A DNA stretch of 64,000 bases from Oscheius onirici (GCA_932521025.1 OW051471.1:9176001-9240000); one strand, 5' to 3'. Shown: positions 21,700-32,858, counted from the first letter of the stretch. Numbers and translations: made by a program. The notes: a model not told the origin generated them from the sequence alone.

Positions 21700-22736
21700 A
21701 GTGTCTGTAGTCTCATTGACCAGGAGAAGGCTATATACGGGTTGAGCCGACCTTCTCCGGAGGCCGCATTCCACCAGATCAGGCTGAGAAATTTTCGTCG
21801 TTATCTGAAATTGTACACAATTCCACCGGAAACTCATACCATCCTTGTCAGTTTTTAACGAAAATACTGTTATGGTGAAATGTATCCCGCTGAATTGCTA
21901 TTTTGAGGCCAAGGCGAGCCGATGAGTGCTGTAACTAAATCTGAAGCTGAACAAAACTCTTCCGCAAACTGACCCCATTTACGACTTTTTCTAGCAAAGA
22001 TTTCTGGTTAAAATTGTTTTGATAACACGACGTTCATGGTTTGCATATCTCCCGCTGCACCGCTGTTTGGAGGCCAGATGAGTCAGAGCAGGAGTGATCA
22101 AAACATAACAAGTTACAGGATAGTTTTAAAGTGTAAACCAATCTTGGTATGTACTTATTTTTGTTTTTCACTCGAGAAATGCTCTTAAATAGGAGAACTT
22201 ACGATTTGTTTTTTGCGGATGAATGGAATATAACCACCCTGTTCACCTGAAAACAAAGTTAGTCATACAAGGAAGCAACTTCACAAAATGCTCAGCTTAT
22301 ACAGGTGTTGTAACTTCCTCCTTAAAAATTGTAAATGACGCTCTGAGAGAATGAGGCGATTTTTTTCCTATCTGATTGGGAGTCGATATCATGACGTGGT
22401 TTACATCTGAAGTAAAAATGCGCGTTTTTTGTAGACTTGCGAAATTTTCGGCAGCCAAAGAACGGCCAATCGGCTCAAGCTGCGGTCGACAAGCCGCTCA
22501 TTAGATGATTGTGGATTAGGCGTGAAATGCACATGCATCATAATCAGCCTCTCGCAGATGATGTCAATCTCTTTGAACTCCTATTCTGTTTTTTTCAAAC
22601 CTCAGTATCAAGGTTCACAAGTTAACCAGCTGACTGCTCACATCCTTCTTCAACCCATTCTTTACTTATTAACCTGATTAATATTGTTTTCAGCCTACCC
22701 CAGCCACCTGCGTAATCCTGCCCGCTTCCTCTTTCA
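21700..22736. other. Intergenic region, no gene seen
   Basis: About 1 kb. TATATAG on the minus strand at 21731-21738 could be the TATA box of the broken copy 4. No other supported feature. Confidence 0.4.
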
Positions 22737-24257
22737 ATGCTCACTCAATTCGCTACCTGTGTTGTTTGTGGTGCTGAAAATGCACGTCTTCATTACGGAG
22801 GAATCGTCTGCTCGTACTTGAAGATTTTTTTTCTATAAAATTAATGTGTTCAGATGCTGTAGAGTGTTCTTTCTAAGACAAGCCAGGCGATTAAAATTGA
22901 TTGCTTGTAAGTACAAACAAAGCTGTTACATTTTGCCAGGTAATCCAAATTTTAAAACTAAGAAACTGGACTATTAGGAGCGAAGACCAATTGCCAAGCT
23001 TGTCGATATTTGAAATGTCTGTCAGCTGGGATGAACCCGAAAGGTAGCAGAGCAAAAATCATCTCAAAATCATAGCATTTTAGAAGTTGGTCGATACACT
23101 GTACGAGATTCCACGGTTATTGGCCTCCTGAGAGGCAAAGAACTTCGAATGTCTATCGTTGTTTGATATTTTCCATGGATAATTACCAATTTTTTAGGAC
23201 CGGATCAAACACTACTTCTCCTCTGGCTTCAAATTCGTGGCTATTCTTCAATCTTCTTCATCAGCTCTGGATTTCGCTCGACAGTTGATTAAAATGGAGT
23301 TGTGAGCATCTAAGAATAAGCAGTTACCATGAAAATTTAGAGAAACTACGAAGTCATGCAATGCAATTCCTGCCGAGATGTACGCAAATGTGGATAGCAC
23401 TTTGGCGGATGTTCTTCTCAATTCGCAGATCTGCTGTCCACGGGAGGCGGTCAGTGAACTGTCAGCTTATCCACTTTATAGTTGTGCAGCCATTTTGGAG
23501 CAATTGGAAAGAAGAAGACCACAAGTACAACACTTTGAGGTATTCTCACTGCAGGGGTATTGTCAAATTCGTTGATTTTGTCACCGCTCTGCCGGATATT
23601 CATACGATTCATGGATCGGATAAGGTAAGCTTCGAGGTTTCTTGCTCTAAGCCAGCTTTCAGCTAAGACTGGTGCAGGAAAACCTTACAAGCGCGCAGTT
23701 TTTGACAACACTCTACAAAATGTGGAACAAGACGGTGAACAATTTTATTGAGGAAAGAATGGGTGCTTATCAGTTGCCAGGAGAACAACAGAACATGTCT
23801 GATACTATCTTTCGGAAACATTGCATCTTTCAGAGTCAATTGCATCACAGCGGGCCTTCGCCCTTTAGGTAAAGAGATTTGTCGACTATTTGATCGACTC
23901 TGTCTACAATACGAGGAACTAATTTTGCTCAAAGTCATTCTCATCTTCTCAGCAGGAGTCGGATACTCGGATGCCGGCTTGCCAGCCATTCAGGAAGCCA
24001 GAATCAAACATTTAATCCTCCTGGCAAACTTGGTCAAAGAACTTTTCCCCTACTTGTCAGAAAGCGAAAGATTGGAAAGAATAGCCCTGTCTATGGAAAT
24101 TTTGAAACTAGCTGCGGTGAGGGAGCCGTTTTCAGTGTAACACACTTTTCAGATTTCAAACCATGTGGTTCTCAACCGATTTCGAGAGTTATTTGCAATG
24201 AACGCTGATCAGATGGCAGGCAACTTGACATACGATCTCTACGTCCGAGAGTTCTGA
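22737..24257 (+). CDS. Divergent nuclear hormone receptor
   Basis: The start ATG at 22737 opens the first zinc finger: CVVCGAENARLHYGG, then VC and, after a 5' intron, CCRVFFLRQARRLK (P-box and helix). The second finger is represented by NCQACRYLKCLSAGMNPK. The hinge has VGRYTVRDSTVIGLLRG, typical of nematode supplementary receptors. The ligand-binding domain is seen in several exons: YPLYSCAAILEQLERRRP, FVDFVTALPDIHTIHGSDK, ICRLFDRLCLQYEELILLK and RFRELFAMNADQMAGNL, ending REF with TGA at 24255-24257. Two joins fail by eye: the linker between the two finger halves (about 22945-22980) and the frame around 23750-23870. The first finger is complete but one cysteine of the second finger is not found. 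Confidence 0.65.
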
Positions 24258-24424
24258 ATAAAATGGTTCACGGTTCGTTTCACAAAATCATTCTGACAAC
24301 AGTTCCAAAGTTGAACATTCAATGTGCTTTGCAGAGAAAAGGTGGCAATGAAGTATTATTAGCGACACAATTTTAAACAACAACATTATTAACAATCAGT
24401 TCCGGCCTAATTCAGGCATCGTTT

Positions 24425-25313
24425 TCACTTCCTTCTTCCATTGTACAGTCCGGAGATCGTGCATGTGTTGTACTGGTAGTTTGTTCCATAAGACCCGCAA
24501 TTACAGTAGTATCTCGCCACTCCGTTCACGTAGTCAATAAACTGACCCGCTGGGATTTATTTTATTTTTCTAAGGGAAAAAAGTTTGACTTACAGCACTG
24601 CTGACCATATGCCTGCTGACCGTATCCATAAGATTGTTGACCAACTCCAAAGTTATGAGACTGGTCGTAGTAGTTGCCATAGCCGCTGCCATAATAGTTT
24701 CCGTAACCATTATTGTACCCATAATAATTGTTATAGTACGGATAGCTACTGTAGTAGTTGTTGTAACCGCCTCCTCCAAAAAGACCCCCAAGGCCGAGAA
24801 GGCCAAGGAGTCCTACGCCTCCTCCGCCACTGCTTCCGTAACTGTGGTAGCTACTTCCTCCTCTGAAAGTGTTGGTTTCCTCGAGTTGATAATTTGTTTA
24901 CCCTCCGCCCCAGTGATGATGATGAAATCCTCCGTGGTGTCCATAGCCACCGTGATGATGTCCTCCTCCACCATGATGACCGCCGCCTCCGTGATGGCCT
25001 CCGCCGTGCCCTGTAACATTGAAGAGTCTGATTGCGGGGTTTTCAAACTTAAATTTTTCTTCGCAATTTATTTTGTAAAAATACCATGACCGCGACGCTT
25101 CAATGCAGGCCTATGAACTTTTCTTACAAGCAAGCCTATGAACTTTTCGAAAGACAGGTCAAGAAAATTTTCCGAATTTTTAGAACGTTTTGTTATGGTT
25201 TGTGTAACATCTATGCGTTGGCTCTTTCACAAAAAACACTTACCTCCTCTAGATTCGACACATCCCGAAAGTAACAATAGTCCTGCTGACAGTAAAATGA
25301 AGTGAGATGACAT
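24425..25313 (-). CDS. His/Gly-rich secreted protein with C4 domain (copy 5)
   Basis: From 25313 (minus): signal peptide MSSHFILLSAGLLLLSGC, then SRG, a long intron, and a striking His/Gly block (GGHHGGGGHHGGGGHHHGGY) with about 17 histidines in 40 residues. The hydrophobic VGLLGLLGLGGLFGG patch, a long Tyr/Asn-rich linker (YNNYYSSYPYYNNYYGYN) and the C4 domain (YVNGVARYYCNCGSYG ... YNTC) follow, ending GRRK and TGA (24425-24427). The exons join in frame. The His block suggests binding of zinc or copper; that is inference. TATAAATA (minus, 25430-25437) lies about 120 bases upstream. Confidence 0.7.
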
Positions 25314-26075
25314 TTGTGATGTGAGAAACGTGATGACCCTTTTCGACTGCAATAATAATGTCAAACTAGGGTAAATGAAGTGTAAAGGTTGAGATGGGTT
25401 TTTACTTCGCGCTGATCCCCACCAGTGTCTATTTATACCAACGTCCGGAACCAGGATGGCTATCAGCTATTGCTTTTCAATTCGGCGAATGCTACACACA
25501 CTCTCGTCGGGAGAAAACAGTTTCGGCGAACAATCTGCAGGAAAGTTCGTATTTCTTGACACGGAAGCGGAGCGACAACAGTTTGGACTTGAAGGATTCG
25601 TCACTTTCATCAAACGACTTCTTGTTTGCTGAAAAGCAGCCCATATTTGGCCTCAATGACTTCATAGTTCGATCTGTTTACGTTCAAAAAAAATATTTCT
25701 AACGTGGATTCCACGAAGGCGGAAGAAAGAATGTCTAGAATGAAGCCAGCTACAATCGGAGAAGCCGGCTTGCAAAGATTTCAACCATTTCCCAAATTGT
25801 TCAAACCGAAATAGCCGAAAGTTGGGGCGGTGAAGTTGTAAAGAACACGACAAGTTAAGTTTCCAGAAGACTGTTCTACATTGCGTCCTACAGTATGTCA
25901 ATGCATTTACTTTTCTACTGATTACTCGCATGAGTTGACAGGACAAGCACCAACTCCACAGATATTTGAGTACTCTATTTACAGAAACATCCACAACCTG
26001 TTTTGATAGTTTTATTAGAAACATTTGTTTTTGTACATACTGATTGAGCAATTTTTTCGTTTTGTCGTCGGTAGA
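25314..26075. promoter_or_regulatory. Upstream region of copy 5
   Basis: Holds the minus-strand TATA box at 25430-25437 and two TTCGGCGAA words (25480-25490 and 25520-25531), 50 and 90 bases further upstream. A plus-strand frame of 102 codons at 25394-25702 crosses these elements and is probably chance. Confidence 0.45.
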
Positions 26076-26843
26076 TTATTTTTTCTTTCCATACATGTTT
26101 TGCACTGAGCATGTGCTGTACTGATAGCTGGTTCCATAGGATCCACAATTGCAGTAGTACCTCGCCATGCCGTTCACGTAGTCCACAAACTGACCAGCTG
26201 AAATAATTTCTTTTGTGTAAATTGTCGATCAGATCTTACTGCACTGTGTTCCATAGTTCGAATATCCATAGTTGGAGTATCCATAGCTTGGATAGCTGCT
26301 GTATCCACTGTAGTAGTTTCCATACCCGCCGTAGCCGCCATAACCATATCCACTACTGCCTAACTCTCATCTTAGTTTTAAACATTCTTGCGCTACCTGC
26401 CAAGCCTAAGAGTCCCAGTAGTCCTAGACCGCCGTAACTTCCGCCGCCATAGCTTCCACCATATCCTCCGTAATGATGATGACCGCTCCAGCCTCCACCG
26501 TAACCTCCATGATGATGCCCTCCTCCATAACTTCCGTGATGTCCACCTCCTCCGTGGCCTCCGCCACCATGTCCTAAAAGGGAGAAAGTTATCGGGAAGC
26601 ACGACCTTGTCAAGGTCACGTTGGGTCATTTATCATGTTCACGGGCACCTAACGAACCAGTGATCACATTTTGTTCGGAAAGGAAATAGAAACATTTAGA
26701 ATAACCTGGGGATTTGTAACCTTAGAACTTACCACCATGTGGTCGGACGACACCTGAAAAAACTTTATAGTTATTTTTTAAAAAGCGATAGTACCTGCCA
26801 CAAGAAGTAAAATGAGAATGAAAGATGTTGAACCCGCTGTCAT
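26076..26843 (-). CDS. His/Gly/Tyr-rich secreted protein with C4 domain (copy 6)
   Basis: From 26843 (minus): MTAGSTSFILILLLVA signal peptide, short exon with VVRPHGG, then a Gly/His block (GGGHHGSYGGGHHHGGYGGG), the patch LGLLGLLGLAG, a Tyr/Gly/Ser linker and the C4 domain (YVNGMARYYCNCGSYG ... YSTC), ending MYGKKK and TAA at 26076-26078. All exons join in frame. The C4 exon of this copy is closest to the broken copy 4. TATAAAA (minus, 26934-26940) lies about 90 bases upstream. Confidence 0.7.
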
Positions 26844-27233
26844 GACTTTGACAAGGAATCGTGTTCTCTTCTTAAAACGTTCACCAAAGGTCAAAGACTA
26901 GAAAAGGCTTGCGATTTGAACTCTTCTTCCTCATTTTATACTCCTCGCATTTGTGAACTTTCATTCCATTTTCAGCATTGGGTCAACTGCTATTGGAGCA
27001 TGGATGTTGTTCGCCAAATCATTGTCTTGAGATGGCGGCGGAATTCCGTTTCGGCCACAACGAGGAACAATTACGCGCAGAGACCGAAAAGGGGAGATAC
27101 TTGTTGAACGCGAAAATCATTACGTGAAAAGCTTTGAGATTGGTCGTTTAGCGGATAAACAGTGGTTGGATGGGATAAATTCCCTATTTGTACAACGGCG
27201 TCCTGACCATAATTGGAAACTGCGAGAAACAGC
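26844..27233. promoter_or_regulatory. Upstream region of copy 6
   Basis: Contains TATAAAA on the minus strand (26934-26940) and GTTCGCCAAAT at 27009-27019, a one-mismatch relative of the TTCGGCGAA word. No coding region is supported. Confidence 0.4.
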
Positions 27234-27319
27234 GCCCTTATAGCTCAGTGGTAGAGCGTTGGTCTTGTACGAAACAACGAGCAAACCAAAGGTCCGTGGT
27301 TCAATCCCGCGTGGGGGCA
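27234..27319 (+). tRNA. tRNA-Thr (anticodon TGT) with a 14-base intron
   Basis: The acceptor strands GCCCTTA and TGGGGGC pair with two G-T pairs, followed by the discriminator A at 27319. D-arm TAGCTCAGTGGTAGAGC, anticodon stem TTGGT/ACCAA with loop CTTGTAA giving anticodon TGT (27266-27268), and T-arm CGTGG TTCAATC CCGCG are all present. An intron of 14 bases (27270-27283, CGAAACAACGAGCA) interrupts the loop one base 3' of the anticodon, the usual eukaryotic position. A T-rich stretch (27323 onward) can serve as Pol III terminator. It appears functional. Confidence 0.85.
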
Positions 27320-27694
27320 TTCTCTTTTTGTTTTGTTTTTTCCTAATCAACTTTTTTTGTCAAGAAATCACCGTGAAATTTTAAGCTTTTTGTTTATTAC
27401 AAAGAAAGACAGTTTTCCAATTCGGGTATTTTTTTTTCTTCTGTATACTTTTCTTCTGTATACGATTCTTCTGAATGTCCCATAGCATGCTATTGTGGTT
27501 AAGAAAAAGGGTTTTTACAGTGTTGTTGTAACACAAGAAGTAGACGAGCCAACAATCCAAGACTTTACTTCCAGGCACAACTAACTACACAAAGGTTACA
27601 AAGATAGCTTGTAGAAACGGGATTAGTTGTGACGCGTCTTGACAGAAAATCCATCCACAACAAGTTTATTACGAGTTATTCAATTCAAAGATAA
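27320..27694. other. Intergenic region after the tRNA
   Basis: TTTTTGTTTTGTTTTTTCC directly after the tRNA is a likely Pol III terminator. A tandem TTCTTCTGTATAC repeat occurs near 27440-27465. No gene seen. Confidence 0.4.
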
Positions 27695-28511
27695 TTAATT
27701 TGACACTTTTTTTCCGTAGTAGCTATAGTGAGGGTAGTTATACCCATAATAGTTGCTGTAGCTTCCATATCCGTAGCCTGGATATTCACCGTAGCTTCCG
27801 TAGCCACCGTAACCTGAATATAATTTCCAAGATTGAATTAAAGTTCTCACCTCCAAGCCCTCCAAGACCGGCTAAGCCAGCCAATCCAAGAAGGCCTAGA
27901 CCACCGCCCCAGCTGAAACAGTTCAATTGTTTAAACTTTGAGGATAATTACCCTCTACCACCACCCCATCTTCCTCAATGGCCCCATCCGCCACCCCAGC
28001 CTCCATGATGTCCTCCCCAGCCACCGTGATGTCCACCGCCATGACCTGAAATAAAACTTCTTGATTACATTGAACCGCTTTTAGATTTTAGGTGTCTTCG
28101 GCAAAATCTCATCATTGTTTGTTTACGCCTTTCTGGGAAATCTTGCAGTAGATCGTTTCAAATACTGTGTTACCTTGGAACAGGTTTGCACTCCCGGATG
28201 ACCTACCAGATTCACAAAACAGCAGTTAGTTTTGACAAAATCACATTTACTCATAAGAAAGGTTCTGTCCGATGCCTTTGTCCCAGTTGTCACGCTCAAT
28301 ATCATCTTCGTTCACATGTTTCCCCTTCAAGTCAAATTTCTACTGTTTCAAATTTACCTAGTGAGAGTGAAAGATGACTTTAGAGCGTTTAAAACAATAC
28401 TTTTGAGCAACCAAAAAAAGTTGCAAACAGTTGCCAAAAAAACTTACGAGGAGTGACAATTCCTGAAGAAAGAAGAAGAATTTAACTGAAGAAAAGAAAG
28501 TTGATGTTCAT
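27695..28511 (-). pseudogene. Broken Gly/His/Trp-rich family gene lacking the C4 domain (copy 7)
   Basis: From 28511 (minus): MNINFLFFS is followed at once by TAA, after which the frame continues with a Leu/Ser-rich signal-like stretch and GIVTP. Downstream exons encode GHGGGHHGGWGGHHGGWGGG, then an in-frame TGA, then RWGGGRG, the LGLLGLAGLAGLGG patch shared by the family, and a Tyr-rich end (YGSYSNYYGYNYPHYSYYG) with GKK tail and TAA at 27695-27697. The C4 domain of the other copies is absent. Two stops plus loss of the domain indicate a pseudogene, unless it has been re-purposed through unseen splicing. Confidence 0.55.
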
Positions 28512-28721
28512 ATTTTATGAATGTTTTTGACCTACAAAAGTCACTATTTGATTACCGTGCATCCAATATATACCTGTCTGAAACCTATTTAAAACGACCC
28601 TCGTGGCAATTGTAAGGGAAGTACGTTCTGTTTCGGCACAGAGGTCAAAATGAATCACAAGCATGTTTATATCAAAGGTCAGACACTTCTGTGACTGGAA
28701 AATCGGAAACACTTCCTTATT

Positions 28722-29434
28722 TATAGCTCGCTGCAAAAGTTTTGGTACACCCGGATTTATAGGAAAGCAAAACTGAATCGGGCTGAAATCATAGTAGCCA
28801 ACATCTATTCCGATAGCAATGACTCTTGAGAAATTTGAGCCAAAAAGGAACAGAATTTAAAAAGTTAGGTCGAAATTTCAAAAACCCGCGTCAAAAGTAT
28901 TGGTACACCTATCAAATCGCTCAAATACCGACATTTTTCTTCGCAACATCGGCATCAACTGTGCCAAACTGTCTATTTCAATGATTGTTTTTATTTGCTT
29001 TGGTGAGTAGAATGTGTCAGAAGTGATTAGCCATCAGCAGGAGTGGGTTTGAGCACAATTGAATTTGATTGGATCAATCAGTATACAAGTTGGCCGCTTG
29101 AACAGTAACGAAAAAAATATGGCTCAAAGTGGAAATTCTGATAATCTTATTGATGTATCTGCAAAGAGAGTTTACTAAGCAAGTCTGGAAACTCATTTTT
29201 ATGCCGATGCTGCGAAGAAAAATGTCGGTATTTGAGCGATTTGATAGGTGTACCAATACTTTTGACGCGGGTTTTTGAAATTTCGACCTACCTTTTTAAA
29301 TTCTGTTCCTTTTTGGCTCAAATTTCTCAAGAGTCATTGCTATCGGAATAGATGTTGGCTACTATGATTTCAGCCCGATTCAGTTTTGCTTTCCTATAAA
29401 TCCGGGTGTAATAAAACTTTTGCAGCGGACTATA
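28722..29434. mobile_element. Foldback element with about 230-base inverted repeats (Tc1/mariner-type ends)
   Basis: The left arm (28722 to about 28963) and right arm (about 29196 to 29434) are near-perfect reverse complements, beginning TATAG..CGCTGCAAAAGTTTT and containing TTGGTACACC and GTATTGGTACACC words. A unique spacer of about 230 bases separates them. Both outer ends carry TA, the target duplication of Tc1/mariner elements. There is no transposase frame, so it is a non-autonomous copy. It lies between the Gly-rich cluster and the astacin gene. Confidence 0.75.
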
Positions 29435-29612
29435 CAAATAACAGACATTTTTCCAATCTGCAGCAGTTTATTGTGATTTGCGAACAGTCATTGACAAACA
29501 AGCCATTGTGGCCAGAAGATCAACGACGAGATGAGGTCTGAAATAGAAAAGCTTGGGATTAATTGAAATTTGACTATAAAATGGTGTTGGTGATGAAGTT
29601 TGAACAGCCAAC

Positions 29613-31618
29613 ATGCTGTTCTTTTTGTTCATTCTACCGTTCTGGGCTTTTGGAGCCGACGAAGAAGTCAGCAAGGTAGCCTTCTCTTTTGCTCTCTAGA
29701 TTCTTTTATAGTCAAGATCCTTTTATCCCAACAGATTCGAAATGAGAAACAGACTTTACAAAACGTCTCCTGTTTTAGGCTCTGAACATTCTGAATCCGA
29801 ACGGAACCAAAGAAGGACCGGATGAGAACTGGGTACAGCAGGTACAAACAAACATCCATTCGCTTAAAATTTTGATTAAAGGTCCGCCAAAAGCTTCAAC
29901 GTTACGGAGAGAAGGGAGCTTCGAGTATGAAGAAGTCCCGCATTGCCAAAGTTGACGTGAATAAAAAGATTGTAAGTTTGAATTGGGATCTCAAATGATA
30001 AGTTCTTTCAGGCTGAGATTAGAAAACTGATCGGCGAACGTGAAGAAAACGCCACAGAGACTGGAGCAGCTGAAGGTCATCCGGATCTGATTGGAGTGGC
30101 TCTGGAAGGAGACATGCTTCTTAGGCCGGAACAGATCGACGAACTCACCAGGGGGTCAAAAAGTAGGATCAGTGACAAAAGTTGACAGTGTTCAGACGGT
30201 GAAGGTAATGGGAAAGAGAAGAGATCCTGCACGACCAATAAAAAGGACTTGTGGCCACTAACTCAGACTGTCAGCTATGTAATTGATCCATCCTTGTGTT
30301 AGTTTCATAGCGACCGAAAATAGAACTTTTCAGCCTCAATCGCGTACAAAATTCGAGCCGGTGTAAAGTTCTGGGAAGACAACTCATGCATCAGGTTCCA
30401 GGAAAGTTTTAGGTTCACGTTTAGTTCTGTATTGAAGTTTAGTTTGTCCCATAAACCAGAGAAACTGTCCAGAATCAGCTTATCCTAATTTAGGAGGGAG
30501 GCAACACTTCGCCCCGTATCCGTTACTATCGTGGATCCGGTTGTTGGTCTTACATTGGCAAGCAACCGTGGGCCAGTCAAGATATTTCAATCGGTTGGGG
30601 CTGTGAATCGGTAATCTTTTTCTGTTTTCTTCGAAAAACGAGATGTGTAGATGGGTACAATTTGCCACGAGACTGCCCATGCTATGGGATTCTTCCACAC
30701 TCAGTCTCGCTACGATCGCGACACTTACCTCCAAATCAACTTCGGAAACATTCAATCCGTTCAGCAGCACAACTTTGTCAAGCAGACTCAAGCAACTGAG
30801 ACGCACTTTGGAATGTCTTACGACTACGGCAGCGTCATGCAATATGATCCGTGTATGATTTTTCAAGGTACAAAAGAATGAAAAATCTCAGATGCATTTG
30901 CTCTCAACTCCCGCATCCCTACATCGATTGCACTCGACGCAAAAATGCAAAATTTGATGGGACAACGTGTTGGACCGAGCTTTTCGGATGTCAAGCAGCT
31001 GAACATCCTTTACAATTGCACTGGTAGGAAGGTGAGGTTACTAAGAAAAGTTTTTGTAGGTCAATGTGGAGGAAGGAGCATTACCTGCAAGCATAGCGGT
31101 ATAATGAATTCAAAGACTTGTAACTCCTGTATCTGCCCTTCGTATTTCGAAGGAACCTACTGTGACAACTTAAAGAAAGGAACAGCTGCAGTTTGCAATG
31201 CTCAGAAGCTTGAGGTAAATCGAAAATTCACTCGAATATGTATCAATTCAGCCCACTTCAAGCTACCAATCGTTCACAGCACAGGTTGGACTTGGGTCGA
31301 CGGGAACTCGCGGTAATGCTGTAGACTGTTACTGGGTCATTCAGGTAAGCCTACTGGTTCGGCCAAACACAAGACTTTTAGGCTCCTGCCGGGAAAAGGG
31401 TCACAATCCAGATCAAGACAATGTCAGCAACGTGCAACGAAGGCTGTCTATACGGTGGTTTCGAGCTGAACATGGGAAATCTGGATCTGAGAGGGTTCTT
31501 GACCTGTTGCTCTGCTATTAACAGCTACACGTTCACCTCAACAGACAATTTGGTCCTGATCAGAGGAACAACTGCTTATAATGATGTGAGCATGGTCGTC
31601 CAGTACAAGCTGGCTTGA
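29613..31618 (+). CDS. Astacin-family zinc metalloprotease with EGF and CUB domains
   Basis: Signal peptide MLFFLFILPFWAFGA, then a charged prodomain. The catalytic domain begins near 30230 and has SCIRFQE, YYRGSGCWSYIGK and the zinc-binding motif HETAHAMGFFHTQSRYDRD, with SYDYGSVMQYDP as the Met-turn. An EGF-like segment (CNSCICPSYFEGTYC) and a CUB domain (YWVIQAPAGKRVTIQI, ending VSMVVQYKLA) follow. Known nematode NAS proteases with this layout process cuticle or matrix proteins. All ligands are present, so it should be an active protease. The exon joins are in frame, including an intron from 30429 to 30498 that removes a TAA. AATAAA follows the TGA at 31616-31618. Confidence 0.8.
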
Positions 31619-31780
31619 TATGGGCTACTTTCATTAATAAACTTTCTTTGGGATTTTGAAGCTGTGGCTGAACTTCTGACGCTAAGACTTCAGTCTGGAT
31701 GTTTGATTTGTGTTTGAATATAACTGGGAACAGTTTGAAAGCAAACTGCACTGGAGTTTTTCTTTTGCGATTGCAGCATC

Positions 31781-32581
31781 ATGTTGCAACCGAATCGGTT
31801 TCTAAAGATGGCTAGAAAGAAGCTGCATCACAACTGTTCAATCTATGAACACCTGGTACACTCTGTTTTCTTGCTGCATTTTAAGACTGTTCCAGCATGT
31901 CTTATCAGTGCAATTAGAAGCCAGTTAGCGCTGTCACATGAGAAGTATAAAAAGCTTTTCGACGAATTCCTTCTTACCATCCGTCGTCACTACCCACGTG
32001 CTACATTGGCCAAATATCTGCATTTCTGGTTTAGGCCAAACATTCAGACTATAAAATCAGGTGGAACTAAAAGAAGGGTTGACTTTTGTAGTTGGCCTCT
32101 TCAAGAAAGAAGAAAGCCGAGCTGAAATGGCATTTCGGATTGACCTAGTCCTTGCTACAATCCTATCCTCGCACCGAATGTCCATTGAAGCCGACACTTT
32201 CCCATTTTTGAGCTACTGTTTCAGTTACTTTTTCCAGCTTTCTCGCGAACCATTCCGTCGGAATGATTCTTCGAATTCCCACAGATAACGATGGGAAGCC
32301 GTACGAAGCATTACACTCATTCGTGTAAGGACACTCGTATCGAACGATCCATCAATTGTTCTTCTTTGTCTCAAAAACTCAGTTTTTCCGTTCCTTTCTC
32401 GTTTCTTGTGACCAAAGTTCCTCGAGTAGAAGACATGTTTATTTCGAGTGGTACAATGGAACTTTTAATCAAAACACATCACGCTATTTAGGCACTGTAA
32501 CAGTGCACAACAAGGTGAAGTGGAAGTTTTTCCATTGTCTAAACCAGTATGCGTCTGAAATTTTGAATAGCTCCTCTTTTT
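31781..32581 (+). CDS. Hypothetical multi-exon gene, product not recognised
   Basis: A start at 31781 (MLQPNRFLKMARKKLHHNCS) opens a 114-codon frame; a second frame at 32061-32288 continues with KEGLTFVVGLFKKEESRAEM and a third has MILRIPTDNDGKPYEALHSF. The three can be linked by splicing (acceptors near 31892, 32061 and 32237), and the sequence is rich in Leu and charged residues, as in a cytosolic helical protein. I do not recognise a family and the exon structure is uncertain. Confidence 0.35.
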
Positions 32582-32858
32582 GATTTTTTGAAGCCTAAAA
32601 ATAAGTTTGGTTTCCCAAAAAAAAGTAGTAAGTTCGCTTTCACACAGCTAGATGCATCGTTCTGACTAATCGGTCTGAATGACCGCATACCATACATGGT
32701 ACGCATCCGGTATAGCACGCTGCCATTTTGTCAGTTAGCCAATTCGCCCAACTGTCCCGTGACTTTCCTATATAAACTGGAACCAAACCTTTTCTTTTTT
32801 CGTTTTGACCATAATGTTATTCTCTGTTCCCAAATATTGTGAAACTGTTTTTTTCAGA

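Noticed and set aside
25394..25702. 102-codon plus-strand ORF upstream of copy 5
   Set aside because: It overlaps the TATA box and palindromes of the minus-strand gene, has no motif or splice context, and looks like chance.
27120..27350. Minus-strand ORF with PRGIEPRTFGLL-like sequence
   Set aside because: This is the usual antisense translation of a tRNA gene (27234-27319).
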